From contig NZ_PXZL01000003.1 of NCBI RefSeq assembly GCF_003013405.1, positions 62,001-126,000 on the forward strand: a stretch of 64,000 bases of DNA. The letters run 5' to 3'. The translations under genes and the position numbers were made by a program. Each line of letters opens with the position of its first letter. The first letter of the stretch is position 1. The DNA comes from Brevibacillus formosus (GTDB taxonomy: Bacteria; Bacillota; Bacilli; Brevibacillales; Brevibacillaceae). Shown here piece by piece: positions 47,701 to 54,656 of this stretch. Below the pieces are notes generated by a model, which did not search any database, was not told the origin of the DNA, and was given only the letters and a program-made list of their open reading frames with translations.

Positions 47701-48309
47701 CAAGCTTATACCGACCAAATCGAAACGGTTGCAGTACTCAGCCAGGGGACGCAGGCTGAGAGCAAGGTCCTTTGCGCGTTTTTTAGCGCCAAGGACAAGA
47801 TTGATACAGGGAAGCTGAAAACACATTTGCAACGGCATTTGCCGGTGTACATGGTTCCCGTCCATTACCAGCAGCTCGATGCGCTCCCTTATACCTCCAG
47901 CGGAAAAATTGACAGAAAATCGCTTTCACGTATCCAGGTGGGCTTGGAAAAAGAGAAAGTGGTTCTGCCCAAAACCGAGATGGAAAAGCAATTGTCACTG
48001 CTCTGGAAAGAAGTACTGCAAATCGAAAAGGTCAGCATACGTGATGACTTCTTCCAGATTGGAGGCAATTCCCTCAGTGTCATCCATTTGCATAAGCTGC
48101 TGATGGAAAAGATTGATCGAGACATTTCGATAGCCAATCTGTACAGATATCGAACCATCGAATCTTTCCTTACTTATATAAGTCAGAAAACAGATGCAGA
48201 CAGTCTGCAATCGATTCCAGAGCCAAGACGTAGAGAGTTGTTGCTTCAGGGCAATGCCAAAAGATCACAACGATTATCAAAAAGAAAAGGGATAAATAGT
48301 GATGAGTAA
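35782..48309 (+). CDS. hybrid NRPS-PKS, 4175 aa: C-A(Gly-like)-PCP / KS-AT-ACP / C-A(Ser)-PCP / C-A(Ser)-PCP
   Basis: Domains in order: C1 (HHILFDG from 144), A1 (about 460-960), PCP1 (S1011), KS (about 1075-1500, C1247, EAHGTGT, KTNIGHLE), AT (about 1600-1945, S1693 in GYSIGEY, HAGH), ACP (S2016). Then come C2 (HHIISDG at about 2196), A2, PCP2 (S3056), C3 (HHIISDG at about 3236), A3, PCP3 (S4097) and a basic C-terminal tail that may be a docking element. The A1 pocket reads DILQLGVVWK, near the Gly code DILQLGLIWK. A2 and A3 both read DVWHISLIDK, the Ser code. The PKS module has no reductive domain. Modules 3 and 4 are nearly identical in DNA. C1 follows an E-ended protein, so it should accept a D-residue donor. 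Confidence 0.92.
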   Translation: MKKLDANQVSDIISLSPMQEGMLFHYLKEPDSSLYFEQISLHISSAINISAFQQAWRHVVSVNEMLRAVFRWEGVKEPLLIIVKEVQDFLRVIDVSEQKREDRNAFVAKILDEDRENKFDLREGAFRISLYKLGDEDFQLIMSHHHILFDGWSTGILLTEFIEAYQQLLDQRQLSVPSKRKGKDYIKWIQKKDKAEQESFWTTYLQDVNPVWLQEIIPANRASSQDDEGKKQVRLALPQSLHDEIKRQGKHSIGCYLYGAWALLHYFYTDNKDVVFGTTISGREESLEGIGEMVGLFINTLPLRIAIDPDESLQAFLEKVFASMNARKHFGSTPLRDIKKYSALPFEKELFDAILVVENYPLQHHSNNRNIVIDSFSYREETNYPLTIFITLWNSIQFVVDYDNRIYSETFVEELCARYQTILSWLVEQPLASIRAVDFLFPEEKQKLLYEWNDTKVWMPSEKSISQLFEEQVCKTPDRIALIYQDQCFTYRQINEQANQLAILLRDVDIHSNQCVGLFMDRRPELLIAMLGILKAGGAYVPIDPMLPLERCSTMLDDGHVKVVISEQKYGDILAALQAKCPAFQTVVCMDHTESEGYYGLQDIQQRAREVTIAPPSSDDLAYVIYTSGSTGVPKGVMITHENVVNFIYGMEKEIGFEPDHAILALTTYSFDIFVLESLAPLCLGMKIVLANDMALKDPDEIMRLIEANSVTILQATPSRMKMLVNSSRANSLQQLKKILIGGEGLSEHLYQSLRKITKQPIYNVYGPTETTVWSTVHLLDESIAIGKPIANTGIYLLSKERTLRPLGYPGELCISGKGVAKGYLNQPLLTEEKFIPHPFQPGEKLYCTGDYAYWLPDGTLQFVGRKDDQVKIRGHRIEIAEVESTLKKFPSVKDAVVIEIKEKNDSSLAAYMVIEGDFNWADCKDFLKDKLSYYAIPSFYYRIQAIPYTSNLKVDRKALVQLQKNPLNVSEKTVEPRSELETKIAHIWKKVLKIERVGIHDRFFDVGGDSIKVIYLCNELKAEFNTEVSIQTIFTYPTIYDFAKYFHAKTKVHSMTTHTKDEKPKIVPLQAIDNQDTDVAIIGMAGRFPGAADKEQFWSNLVNGTETIKFYTDEEMQAFGIDRELLNNPHFVKAKGKLEDIDCFDADFFGYTVTEAKQMDPQIRLLHECAWHALEDAGYEPEAYPGSIGLYVGSSYNIYWVPEKFSPSLYASDQYQIYHVNSNSFATLIAYRMNLRGPAITVQAACSTSLIAVDRAYKDLLFGECDIAIAGAATVSLLDEMGYIHQEGMILSRDGHCRAFDKKASGTVTGNGVGLVVLKRLKDALADGDHIYSVVKSSAVNNDGNRKVGYSAPSVEGQAAVIQKAIQRSGLGSTQLHYIEAHGTGTILGDPVEIEGLKMAFDTDKKNYCGIGSVKTNIGHLEAAAGIAGLMKTSLSLKNRMIPPTINFDEVNPQIDFQNSPFYPHTQLRDLRTEDLFPLRAGVSSFGQGGSNAHVILEEAPPVIKTPTKRRFQIITLSAENDTALKKIKGQIRENFQRNHNIHLADAAYTLKVGRKRFSHRSVFLCSEVRQAIEILTEKDSRKSLDFVASEQTPSIVFMFTGQGAEYVNMALDLYRHETIFREKLDECFTILQKISGVRYQDYLYPEKTDNQTGTDIHRQSISQPLHFAVEYSMALMLMEWHITPLSMIGYSIGEYVAACLAGVFSLEEALFLTYHRGRLMEGLPEGTMLTVPLPELELLGMLPNELSIAAVNDESCVVSGSKEDIAKFESSLKQNNIISMRLAISHAGHSKMLDSMMADLSEYVRSISYHPPVIPFFSSLTGNAITPEEAVDPEYWLRHLREPVRFVEGIKKLAMHEHTLFIEIGPGRNLCTLAKRFLYPERNQQILDTIRVEQMKVADDEFFLKTVAQLWLYGIDIDWKRFYGEEKRRRVSLPGYPFEKKRYWINNFRFDTSSHGKRVSANEKPLLGQDPVSIQAVHKFTTKEGAILSQVVSEIIGGPHVGEDDDLFESGFDSLKVISLVSKMTDTFQVHLTMQEVFEHPTIRELVPLIMQKTPQTAVVIPKAQEAPHYPVSSQQKRLYALQQFDESSTAYNIPGVFLLHGLVDRERLQAACDGLLQRHEALRTCFELIGQDLVQKIVPDASFAIEYAEMLGASVDETLEGFVRPFSLDQAPLLRIRLVCVEKERHVMLIDMHHIISDGLSSERLVSDFLAYYDGQTLGDPKIQYKDFAAWQQSRDTAFWQKEADFWLQQYKDGYETLNLPTDYRRPSIKNFAGSISRFVLADEKAAALREFCRTQQLTPYMLLFGCFSILLAKYSGQNEIMIGTPVAGRFGVETEETVGAFVNTLALRSYPEGGKRVVDYLQELKAYCLQAFEHQSYPFEELVQQIEKERDLSRNPLFDTMFTWEQRDRSQLIIHGVDVQRYDFHSGIAKFDLMMQTWEEQEELGFAIEYATTLFTASTVERMGRHFQQIVDEILQFPDQQIRKIRLISAEEEHLLREGFNQTQVNEDWSQSVIALIEEQASVRGHESAVVWEGQSLTYRELNERANQVARFLLEQGCEKNQIVGIMAERSFAMIIGLLAIEKAGCAYLPIDPATPAERIQYMVEDSGIRIVLSHAGLVGIVNAAGAVVYDLEDATRYAGYECTNPGIQVHPEDLAYVLYTSGSTGNPKGVLLTHGGMTNRLRWMADQYGMDDKEVVLQKTTYTFDVSVWELFLPLMIGGVLCLAKPGGEKDPDYLYNLICEQEVTTLHFVPSMLAGFLHALPEEASFSRLKRCICSGEELSIEVKDRFFRKMPGVELHNLYGPTEASIDVSYYEVQEEDQLIPIGKPVANTRLYIVTEEGGFAPIGVPGELCIAGVQVAKGYLNRPELTAEKFKELPILPGERLYFTGDLARWLEDGNIAYLGRKDTQIKLRGFRIELGEIESAIQAYTDKIETVAVLSQGTQAECKVLCAFFSAKDKIDTGKLKTHLQRHLPAYMVPVHYQQLDALPYTSSGKIDRKALPHITVSDNIEMPSPEIFRRKEGQLLVSIFKETLNIENLSSTDHFFELGGNSLAAIVLKSKISAAFQVQLTMQEVFEHPTIRELVPLILQKTPQTAVVIPKASEAPYYPVSSQQKRLYALHQFDENSMAYNIPGVFVLEGKLDRELVQAACELLLQRHEALRTYFELIGQDLVQKIVPDASFAIEYAEMLGASVDETLEGFVRPFSLDQAPLLRIRLVCVEKQRHVMLIDMHHIISDGLSIERLVNDFLAYYDSQTLGEPKVQYKDFAVWQQSRDTAFWQKEADFWLQQYRDGYETLDLPTDYRRPSIKNFAGSISRFVLADEKAAALREFCRTQQLTPFMLLFGCFSILLTKYSGQKEIMIGTPVAGRFGVETEETVGAFVNTLALRSYPEGDKRVDDYLQELKAYCLQAFEHQSYPFEELVQQIEKERDLSRNPLFDTMFTWEQRDRSQLIIRGLDVQRYDFHSGIAKFDLMMQTWEEQGKIGFAIEYATALFTASTVERMGRHFQQIVDEILQSPDQQIREIGLISMEEEHLLREGFNQTQVNEDWSQSVTALIEEQASVRGHESAVVWEGQSLTYRELNERANQVARFLLEQGCEKNQIVGIMAERSFVMIIGLLAIEKAGCAYLPIDPITPGERIQYLLEDSGIRIVLSHTELIDKVRAMGTTEIAVYDLEDAARYASYECTNPGIQLHPDDLAYVLYTSGSTGNPKGVLLTHGGMTNRLRWMADQYGMDDKEVVLQKTTYTFDVSVWELFLPLMIGGVLCLAKPGGEKDPDYLYNLICEQEVTTLHFVPSMLAGFLHALPEAASFSRLKRCICSGEELSIEVKDRFFRKMPGVELHNLYGPTEASIDVSYYEVQEEDQLIPIGKPVANTRLYIVTEEGGFAPIGVPGELCIAGVQVAKGYLNRPELTAEKFKELPILPGERLYFTGDLARWLEDGKIAYLGRKDTQIKLRGFRIELGEIESAIQAYTDQIETVAVLSQGTQAESKVLCAFFSAKDKIDTGKLKTHLQRHLPVYMVPVHYQQLDALPYTSSGKIDRKSLSRIQVGLEKEKVVLPKTEMEKQLSLLWKEVLQIEKVSIRDDFFQIGGNSLSVIHLHKLLMEKIDRDISIANLYRYRTIESFLTYISQKTDADSLQSIPEPRRRELLLQGNAKRSQRLSKRKGINSDE
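41871..44792 (+). repeat. tandem module duplication, unit 1
   Basis: From the second half of the PKS ACP through C2 and A2. It aligns to unit 2 (44991-47921) with a constant offset of 3120 bases until one 9-base insertion in the A domain, then 3129. Most 60-base lines differ at only a few positions. The left border falls inside the carrier domain just after the Ser helix, and the right border at the end of the A domain. Confidence 0.85.
44991..47921 (+). repeat. tandem module duplication, unit 2
   Basis: From the second half of PCP2 through C3 and A3. It is near-identical to 41871-44792. The main differences are a patch at the start of the C domain and a 40-residue patch in the A domain (around 46750-46880) that holds the 9-base insertion. 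Confidence 0.85.
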
Positions 48310-51300
48310 ACAACTAAACGGACTCGAGATTGCCATTATTGGCATGGCGGGAAGATTCCCGGGAGCGCAGGACATCGAAGGCTTTTGGAGCAATCTGGTA
48401 AATGGTAAAGAAACGATCACGTTTTTTTCCCAGGAGGAACTGGCAGATAGTGAAATGGACCCGGAAATGCTTTCTCGTCCAGACTATGTTCGGGCAAAAG
48501 GCTACCTGGAGAACTGTGAACGTTTTGACGCTTCCTTTTTTAACTATTCTCCTCTTGAAGCTGAGGTAATGGACCCACAAGTTCGTATTTTTCATGAATG
48601 TGTCTGGGAAGCACTTGAGGATGCAGGGTATTGTGCTGACACTTACTCGGGCTTGATCGGGATGTATGCGGGAGCTGCCAGTAATCTTTATTGGCAGTCC
48701 CTTTCTTTTTTATCCGACAGCTCCAAGTTGCTCGGACCATTTTCGGCTAACCAGTTAGCGAACAAAGATTTTATGTCCATGCAAATCTCGCATCGGCTGA
48801 ATCTAAAAGGACCGAGTATTACCGTCAATACAGCCTGCTCCACATCGCTGGTGGCTGTCCATCTTGCCGCACAGGCATTGTTAAATGGTGAATGCGATAT
48901 TGCCTTGGCAGGAGGTGTCAGCGTCTCTTTGCCATTGAAGTCGGGTTATCAGTATCAGGAGGGCATGATCTTGTCTCCGGATGGACATTGCAGGCCGTTT
49001 GACGAGGATGGCCAAGGATCAGTACCAGGCGATGGGGCGGGAGTCGTCGTTTTGAAACGATATGAGGAAGCAGTTGCCGATGGAGATCATATCTATGCGG
49101 TGATAAAGGGCTCCGCGATTAATAACGATGGAACCCGAAAAAGCGCCTATACTGCTCCGAGTGTCGAAGGGCAAGTTGAGGTGATCCAAACGGCGCAGCA
49201 ACTGGCTGAGGTTGATTTTGAGAGCATTCAGTTTGTAGAGACACACGGCACAGGTACCATACTGGGGGACCCGATTGAACTGGAAGCGTTACGTACGGCC
49301 TTTGGCAGCGGTGAAGGGGTATGCAGGATCGGTTCGGTAAAATCTAATATCGGCCATCTGGATGTTGCTGCAGGGGTAGCGGGCCTTATCAAAGCAACGC
49401 TAAGTTTGCAGCATAAATTGTTGCCTCCTACCCTGCACTTCAAAAAGCTGAATCCAAAAATCGATTTGTCCGATTCTCCCTTTGTGATTAATTCCAAGCT
49501 GATCGATTTATCCACGGTCAGCGACACAGTGCGGGCAGGAGTGAGCTCGTTCGGGATAGGGGGCACCAATGCGCATGTCATTCTGGAAGAAGCACCCGCT
49601 TTAGTAAAGTCGTCAAAGGGCAGAGGATCTCAGCTCATCCTGATTTCAGCTAAAAGCGAAAGTGCTTTGGATCAGTCCAGCAAAAATCTGGCCGACTATA
49701 TCCGCAAAAACCCCGATGTTTCATTGGCTGATTTGGCGTTTACCCTTCAGATTGGAAGAAAAGCCTTCGAGCACAGACGCTTTATCGTTGCCAACCATAC
49801 CGATGAATTGGTTGACATTTTACAAACGATTGGAGACGAAAAAGGGAAGCGTTCACGGAAAATTTTTACCAGTGCTATCGATCAGACAGATAAGAAAATC
49901 GTCTTCATGTTTCCAGGGTTGGGCAATCAATATGTAGAGATGGGACTCGGATTATATCGTTTCGAGCCTATATTTAAGAAAGAGCTGGATCACTGCTTTG
50001 AAATTTTGGACCGTTACCTGGATGTGTCCATAAAAGAATGGATGTTTCCGCAAACAGATTGGGAACAAGCCAGCCAAAAAATCAAGCAGATCGATATCAG
50101 CCAACTGGTTGTCTTTATTTTTGAATACGCGCTTGGAAAGTATCTGATGGAGCTTGGCGTCAAACCTGCTTATATGATCGGCTACAGCTTTGGGGAATTT
50201 GCCGCCGCCTGCTTGGCAGGTGTTTTTTCACTGGAAGACGCCATTCGCGTGATTATTAGAAGAGGGCAGCTCATAAAGCTGACGGAAGAGGGAGCCATGC
50301 TCAGTGTCCCGATGACAGAAGCAGAGTTGGTGCCATTGCTTCCCGCGAATCTCTCCTTATGTATCGTCAATGGACCTTCGTGCGTAGTGGGGGGAACCAA
50401 GGAAACAGTAGAGCAGTTTGAGGAACAGCTAAAAGCGTTGCGGCAAATATGTATTCGGTTGGACACTTCCCATGCGCTTCACTCCGATTTAATGAAGCCG
50501 ATCAAGCAAGCATTCGCAGAGGAGATGAAGCAGATTTCGTTACATCCGCCACTCATCTCTTTTATTTCCAACATGACCGGTGACTGGATTACTGCCGAGG
50601 AGGCAACAGACCCGGACTACTGGGCGAGACAACTGACTGATCCAATCCGATTTGCTCGCGGCTTGCAAGAAATTTTGCAAGAAGACGCGCTAACCTTTAT
50701 TGAAGTGGGACCTGACCGGAACCTAAGTGCGCTTCTGCGTTATTTTATTCAACGTGATTCGTCACATACGATTCTTAATATAATTCGAAACCCACAGGAA
50801 AAAGTAGACGATTTGTATTACCTGTACACCCGTTTGGGTCAGATTTGGGGAGCAGGTCATGCCATTGATTGGATGAAGCTGTACCAATATGAGAAGCGAA
50901 ATAGATTATCTTTGCCAACCTATCCATTTGAGCGCGACTATCATTGGTTGGATGGTAATCCGTTTCACATGTTGAACGACAAGCAAATCGCCAGAAAATT
51001 GATAATGCAAAAAAAGCCGCACATCGAGGATTGGTTTTATGCCCCTCTTTGGCAGCAGAAGGTATTGCCTCCCAATGCCAAGCTGGCTGATCAGCAGACT
51101 TTTCTTGTGTTTGCCAATCGGGATTCGTTAAGCAATGAGGTCATTTTGGAGCTGTCATCTACCGGTCAAATCCCAATCGTCATCTATGAGGGTGTTGAAT
51201 TTGCAATCGACGAACGTGCTTATACGGTGAATCCGACTTCCTCTTCGGATTACGAAAAACTATTTGTCAGCCTGACAGAGAACAACATTCAAATCGATCA

Positions 51301-52936
51301 TGTACTCCATTTGTGGAGTGCAGGGCATAAATCAAGCGCACCTTTGGATGTTTTAGCTTTTCACAAGACGCAGCAAACTGGTTTTTATAGCATCATGTAT
51401 ATCGTTCGTTGCATACAGCGTTATGACAGGCACAGACTCATCCGAATAGCTGTTGTGACGAATGAAGCGATGGCCGTCACCGGGCAGGAAACGTTGTTCC
51501 CGGAGCATTCTCCGCTCATTGGGTTGGGCCATGTCATTCCACAAGAATTGCAAAACATTCGTCATTTGACTGTCGATATTCAGTCCGCTGCGCTTGAAGC
51601 TGCGGAAGATGCAAAGCGGATGGCACAAATGGTGGTGGAAGAGTTTGCACACGAGGTTTCGGACAGATTGATTGCTTATCGCCATTTCCAGAGATGGGTT
51701 CCCAGCTATCAACCGATCAAGCTGACAGAAGCGAAGACTGATCCTTTTCGAAAAAACGGCGTGTATGTCATTACTGGCGGAGCAGGCATGATCGGTTGGA
51801 TCATAGGCAGTTATCTGGCCAAACAGTATCAGGCTACGATTGCAATTATCCAAAGGTCGTTCCCATTGAAACAGGAGTGGACAGAGTGGCTGAAGAACCA
51901 TCCGGAAGATGACCCGCGGAGCATGAGAATTCGCGAAATGATGGAAGCAGAGCAACTGGGAGCCACCATAGAAGTTTATAGAGGGCAGGTCGATGACTAC
52001 CCGCAGATGTCCCATATTATTACTGAGATCGAAGCAACTCATGGAAGTATTCATGGCGTCTTCCATTGTGCAGCAAACATGGGGGATCAATTTTTGAATC
52101 CGATCGATCAGTTAAATGCGGACCTCTGCCAAACCATTTTTCAGCCCAAAATAGACGGATTGCTTGTACTCGACCAAGTCTTGGAACAAAAATCACTTGA
52201 TTTCTGTCTACTCATGTCTTCGACGGCAGCTGTGTTGGGCGGATATGGCTTTGCCGCGTACTCGGCAGCGAATGTCTTCATGGATTCCTATACGAATAAG
52301 AGAAATAAGCAACGCAGTGTGAAATGGAAAACCATTGATTGGGAGGCTTGGCGGAATCACGAAAAGGTCGAGATAGGGTATCAGTCATCGATCGGTGATC
52401 TGGCCATGACCCCGGAAGAGGGGATCGAAGCGCTTCGTCGGGTCCTGTCAGTCGATCGCTATCACCATCTTGTCCACTCTCCCGGTGATTTGGAAATGCG
52501 GCTGGATCAATGGATTCGGTTTCAGGGGAGTCCTGAAGGAAATGCTGTATCGGTCAAAAGCGCACGTAAAAAACGGAAAAATACTTCTTCCATGGTTGAT
52601 TATGAAAAGCCGTCCAATCAACTCGAGCAAAGAATAGCGGAAATTTGGGAGGAGTTTTTGGGAATCCAGGAGCTCAGCACCCATGATAATTTTTTTGATT
52701 TGGGAGCCACCTCCTTAACTCTGATACGCATGAAATCTATATTGGACGAAGAATTCAATAGACAAATCCCGATTGTCGATCTTTTTGCCAATCCTACTAT
52801 TTCTAGTTTGGCGAAAAGAATCCAGCAAGACGAAAACGATGCAAATGATGAATTCGAGGAAAAAAGGTTGAAAGAACGGGAAGTCGTTGGAAGAGACCTT
52901 TTAACCAAACAATTACATTTGAGGAAGAAGGAGTGA
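48302..52936 (+). CDS. PKS module KS-AT-KR-ACP, 1544 aa
   Basis: An in-frame GTG lies at 48299; ATG 48302 is preferred (AAAAGGG upstream) and overlaps the stop of the preceding gene. Domains: KS (C179 in NTACSTSL, ETHGTGT, SNIGHLD), AT (S629 in GYSFGEF, HALH in place of the malonyl HAFH), KR with its structural half (NADPH loop VITGGAGMIGWIIG near 1155, catalytic Y1320 in FAAYSAANVF) and ACP (S1471 in GATSL). There is no DH or ER, so the expected result is a beta-hydroxy unit on the seryl chain. Neither an LDD motif nor the A-type Trp is clear in the KR, so its stereochemistry is not predicted. Confidence 0.92.
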   Translation: MSKQLNGLEIAIIGMAGRFPGAQDIEGFWSNLVNGKETITFFSQEELADSEMDPEMLSRPDYVRAKGYLENCERFDASFFNYSPLEAEVMDPQVRIFHECVWEALEDAGYCADTYSGLIGMYAGAASNLYWQSLSFLSDSSKLLGPFSANQLANKDFMSMQISHRLNLKGPSITVNTACSTSLVAVHLAAQALLNGECDIALAGGVSVSLPLKSGYQYQEGMILSPDGHCRPFDEDGQGSVPGDGAGVVVLKRYEEAVADGDHIYAVIKGSAINNDGTRKSAYTAPSVEGQVEVIQTAQQLAEVDFESIQFVETHGTGTILGDPIELEALRTAFGSGEGVCRIGSVKSNIGHLDVAAGVAGLIKATLSLQHKLLPPTLHFKKLNPKIDLSDSPFVINSKLIDLSTVSDTVRAGVSSFGIGGTNAHVILEEAPALVKSSKGRGSQLILISAKSESALDQSSKNLADYIRKNPDVSLADLAFTLQIGRKAFEHRRFIVANHTDELVDILQTIGDEKGKRSRKIFTSAIDQTDKKIVFMFPGLGNQYVEMGLGLYRFEPIFKKELDHCFEILDRYLDVSIKEWMFPQTDWEQASQKIKQIDISQLVVFIFEYALGKYLMELGVKPAYMIGYSFGEFAAACLAGVFSLEDAIRVIIRRGQLIKLTEEGAMLSVPMTEAELVPLLPANLSLCIVNGPSCVVGGTKETVEQFEEQLKALRQICIRLDTSHALHSDLMKPIKQAFAEEMKQISLHPPLISFISNMTGDWITAEEATDPDYWARQLTDPIRFARGLQEILQEDALTFIEVGPDRNLSALLRYFIQRDSSHTILNIIRNPQEKVDDLYYLYTRLGQIWGAGHAIDWMKLYQYEKRNRLSLPTYPFERDYHWLDGNPFHMLNDKQIARKLIMQKKPHIEDWFYAPLWQQKVLPPNAKLADQQTFLVFANRDSLSNEVILELSSTGQIPIVIYEGVEFAIDERAYTVNPTSSSDYEKLFVSLTENNIQIDHVLHLWSAGHKSSAPLDVLAFHKTQQTGFYSIMYIVRCIQRYDRHRLIRIAVVTNEAMAVTGQETLFPEHSPLIGLGHVIPQELQNIRHLTVDIQSAALEAAEDAKRMAQMVVEEFAHEVSDRLIAYRHFQRWVPSYQPIKLTEAKTDPFRKNGVYVITGGAGMIGWIIGSYLAKQYQATIAIIQRSFPLKQEWTEWLKNHPEDDPRSMRIREMMEAEQLGATIEVYRGQVDDYPQMSHIITEIEATHGSIHGVFHCAANMGDQFLNPIDQLNADLCQTIFQPKIDGLLVLDQVLEQKSLDFCLLMSSTAAVLGGYGFAAYSAANVFMDSYTNKRNKQRSVKWKTIDWEAWRNHEKVEIGYQSSIGDLAMTPEEGIEALRRVLSVDRYHHLVHSPGDLEMRLDQWIRFQGSPEGNAVSVKSARKKRKNTSSMVDYEKPSNQLEQRIAEIWEEFLGIQELSTHDNFFDLGATSLTLIRMKSILDEEFNRQIPIVDLFANPTISSLAKRIQQDENDANDEFEEKRLKEREVVGRDLLTKQLHLRKKE

Positions 52937-52998
52937 GGTGATCCATGGATAATTAAATGGCAAGACAGTTCCCCATAAACTAAAAAAGGTGATCAATT

Positions 52999-54600
52999 GT
53001 GAACGCAATCTTAGACCTAGACATTACCCCCCTTCATCATGAATCGAGAAATTGCAAAGAGGACACCATCGTTACAGTCGCTTCTTGGTGGAAGCGTGAC
53101 TATGAACTTATGTTTTTAGAATCGTGGGGGTTTACATTCGACTTATCACAATGGAAAAATTCAGGGAAGCTATACCAGAGCATTACGTCAGGCATTGGAG
53201 ACATGCTGACTTTGTTGAAGCAAGTTCATGGCATCGAAATCATTGTTATGGGGAATAAGTCCTTGCAGGATACAGTCGCTATTGTGGAAAGCGAGCTGAA
53301 AGAATCTAGGCCGGTTGCCTTTGATTTGGATTCCTATTATTGTCAGTGGAGTCATGGTTACCAGAAATACCATTCCATTCATACGGGTTTAATCGTAGGG
53401 GTGGATCCGGAGAATCATTGCTATACGCTAGTAGATTGCTTTTATGAAAAGAAAAATGTAACGATTCCGATTGAACATTGTTTTAAGCATGAATACAGAG
53501 GGATTGCGTTATTCCGAAAACTTCCAAATGCTATCGAAGGCGTTGAATGGAAACAACTCATCATACAAGCATTGAGCCGGACACTCTTTCAGAATCAGGA
53601 AACGAATTCATTTGATATGATGAGAAGTTTTGCCGAAGTTTTGGAGTACTTGCCTACTGTCGAGGACGAGTTTAACGGATCAAAAGAGGTATGGATGTCT
53701 CCCTTGTTAACCGTATTGTACTCGATCAGTAACGGCAGAAAACATTTTTCAACCGCATTGCAGTATGTGAAAACAAAGTACCAGGTAGATGACTTAGCTC
53801 CATTGATCAATGATCTAGCATATGCTGCTGCACAGTGGAGCACTATCTTATCGATGATTACCAAAGCATATTATCAATCGAGTGACAGCCAATTAATACA
53901 GCGAGCTGCTAGTAAAATACGAATGGTAGCAGAACTGGAAGAAACGATTGCCGTAAAGCTACGATCCATTTGTGAAGAAAGACCACAGAATAATCAGGTA
54001 GATGAAAAAGCAGAGCATGGGAGAACGGCTACTGAGCACAGAAAGATGAAATACATGGATATCTCGGATTATTGCAATAATAAAGGGTTCAGTCAGTTGG
54101 TTTCCCCTGCTTGTAGAGCAGATTTGACTCTGATGGGCGAGTATTTTTTGATCGATCAACCGCCGGATCAGACGATATGGGACGTAGAAGGGATGAAATT
54201 TTCTCTTTCTGCGTTTGGCGAGAATATAAACGATAATATCTCTTGTGCTGGGCAAGACATGAAGGTTCCTGAAGGCTATTATTCGAGCATTATGCTCTTA
54301 GGATGTTCAGAGTGCGGAAGTTACGCGGAGAGAATTGAGATCTTGTATGAAGACAACGAAGTTAGCTACATTCCAATCCAATTTACCGATTGGTATTTGG
54401 AGCCGATATTCGGTGAAACAACAGCATGGGTAGGAAAAGGCGCGCAACGTAAAGGGGGAGAGGTCAAAATTCTGGAGTTCCCCGTGAGGCTGTTGGTACA
54501 AAAATACGAACTGAATCAGCGAAAAAAAATATTGCGTATAAAGTTGCCCGATTGTCCAAATATACATATCTTTGCCATGACCATGATGGCAGAGGAATAA
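52999..54600 (+). CDS. BtrH-family (BtrH_N) cysteine-peptidase-like acyltransferase
   Basis: 533 residues starting with GTG after an AAAGGTG site. The N-terminal half resembles BtrH_N proteins. A Cys in SRNCKEDTIVTVASWW (about C19), a His in YHSIHTGLIVGVD (about 135) and an Asp in YTLVDCFYEKKN (about 149) could form a Cys-His-Asp triad. BtrH of butirosin transfers an acyl group from an ACP to an amine. The C-terminal part (about 350-533) looks like an all-beta domain ending LRIKLPDCPNIHIFAMTM. There is no signal peptide. Its place between two PKS genes suggests action on a carrier-bound chain, but the reaction is unknown. Confidence 0.65.
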   Translation: MNAILDLDITPLHHESRNCKEDTIVTVASWWKRDYELMFLESWGFTFDLSQWKNSGKLYQSITSGIGDMLTLLKQVHGIEIIVMGNKSLQDTVAIVESELKESRPVAFDLDSYYCQWSHGYQKYHSIHTGLIVGVDPENHCYTLVDCFYEKKNVTIPIEHCFKHEYRGIALFRKLPNAIEGVEWKQLIIQALSRTLFQNQETNSFDMMRSFAEVLEYLPTVEDEFNGSKEVWMSPLLTVLYSISNGRKHFSTALQYVKTKYQVDDLAPLINDLAYAAAQWSTILSMITKAYYQSSDSQLIQRAASKIRMVAELEETIAVKLRSICEERPQNNQVDEKAEHGRTATEHRKMKYMDISDYCNNKGFSQLVSPACRADLTLMGEYFLIDQPPDQTIWDVEGMKFSLSAFGENINDNISCAGQDMKVPEGYYSSIMLLGCSECGSYAERIEILYEDNEVSYIPIQFTDWYLEPIFGETTAWVGKGAQRKGGEVKILEFPVRLLVQKYELNQRKKILRIKLPDCPNIHIFAMTMMAEE

Positions 54601-54656
54601 GCATGCCCGGAAAAGCTGCTGCTTAGATATGAAACCAAGAGAAAAGGAGGGTAACC

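Noticed and set aside
35782-48309. Heterocyclisation (Cy) domains before the Ser modules
   Set aside because: Both domains carry the normal HHIISDG motif and not the DxxxxD of Cy domains.
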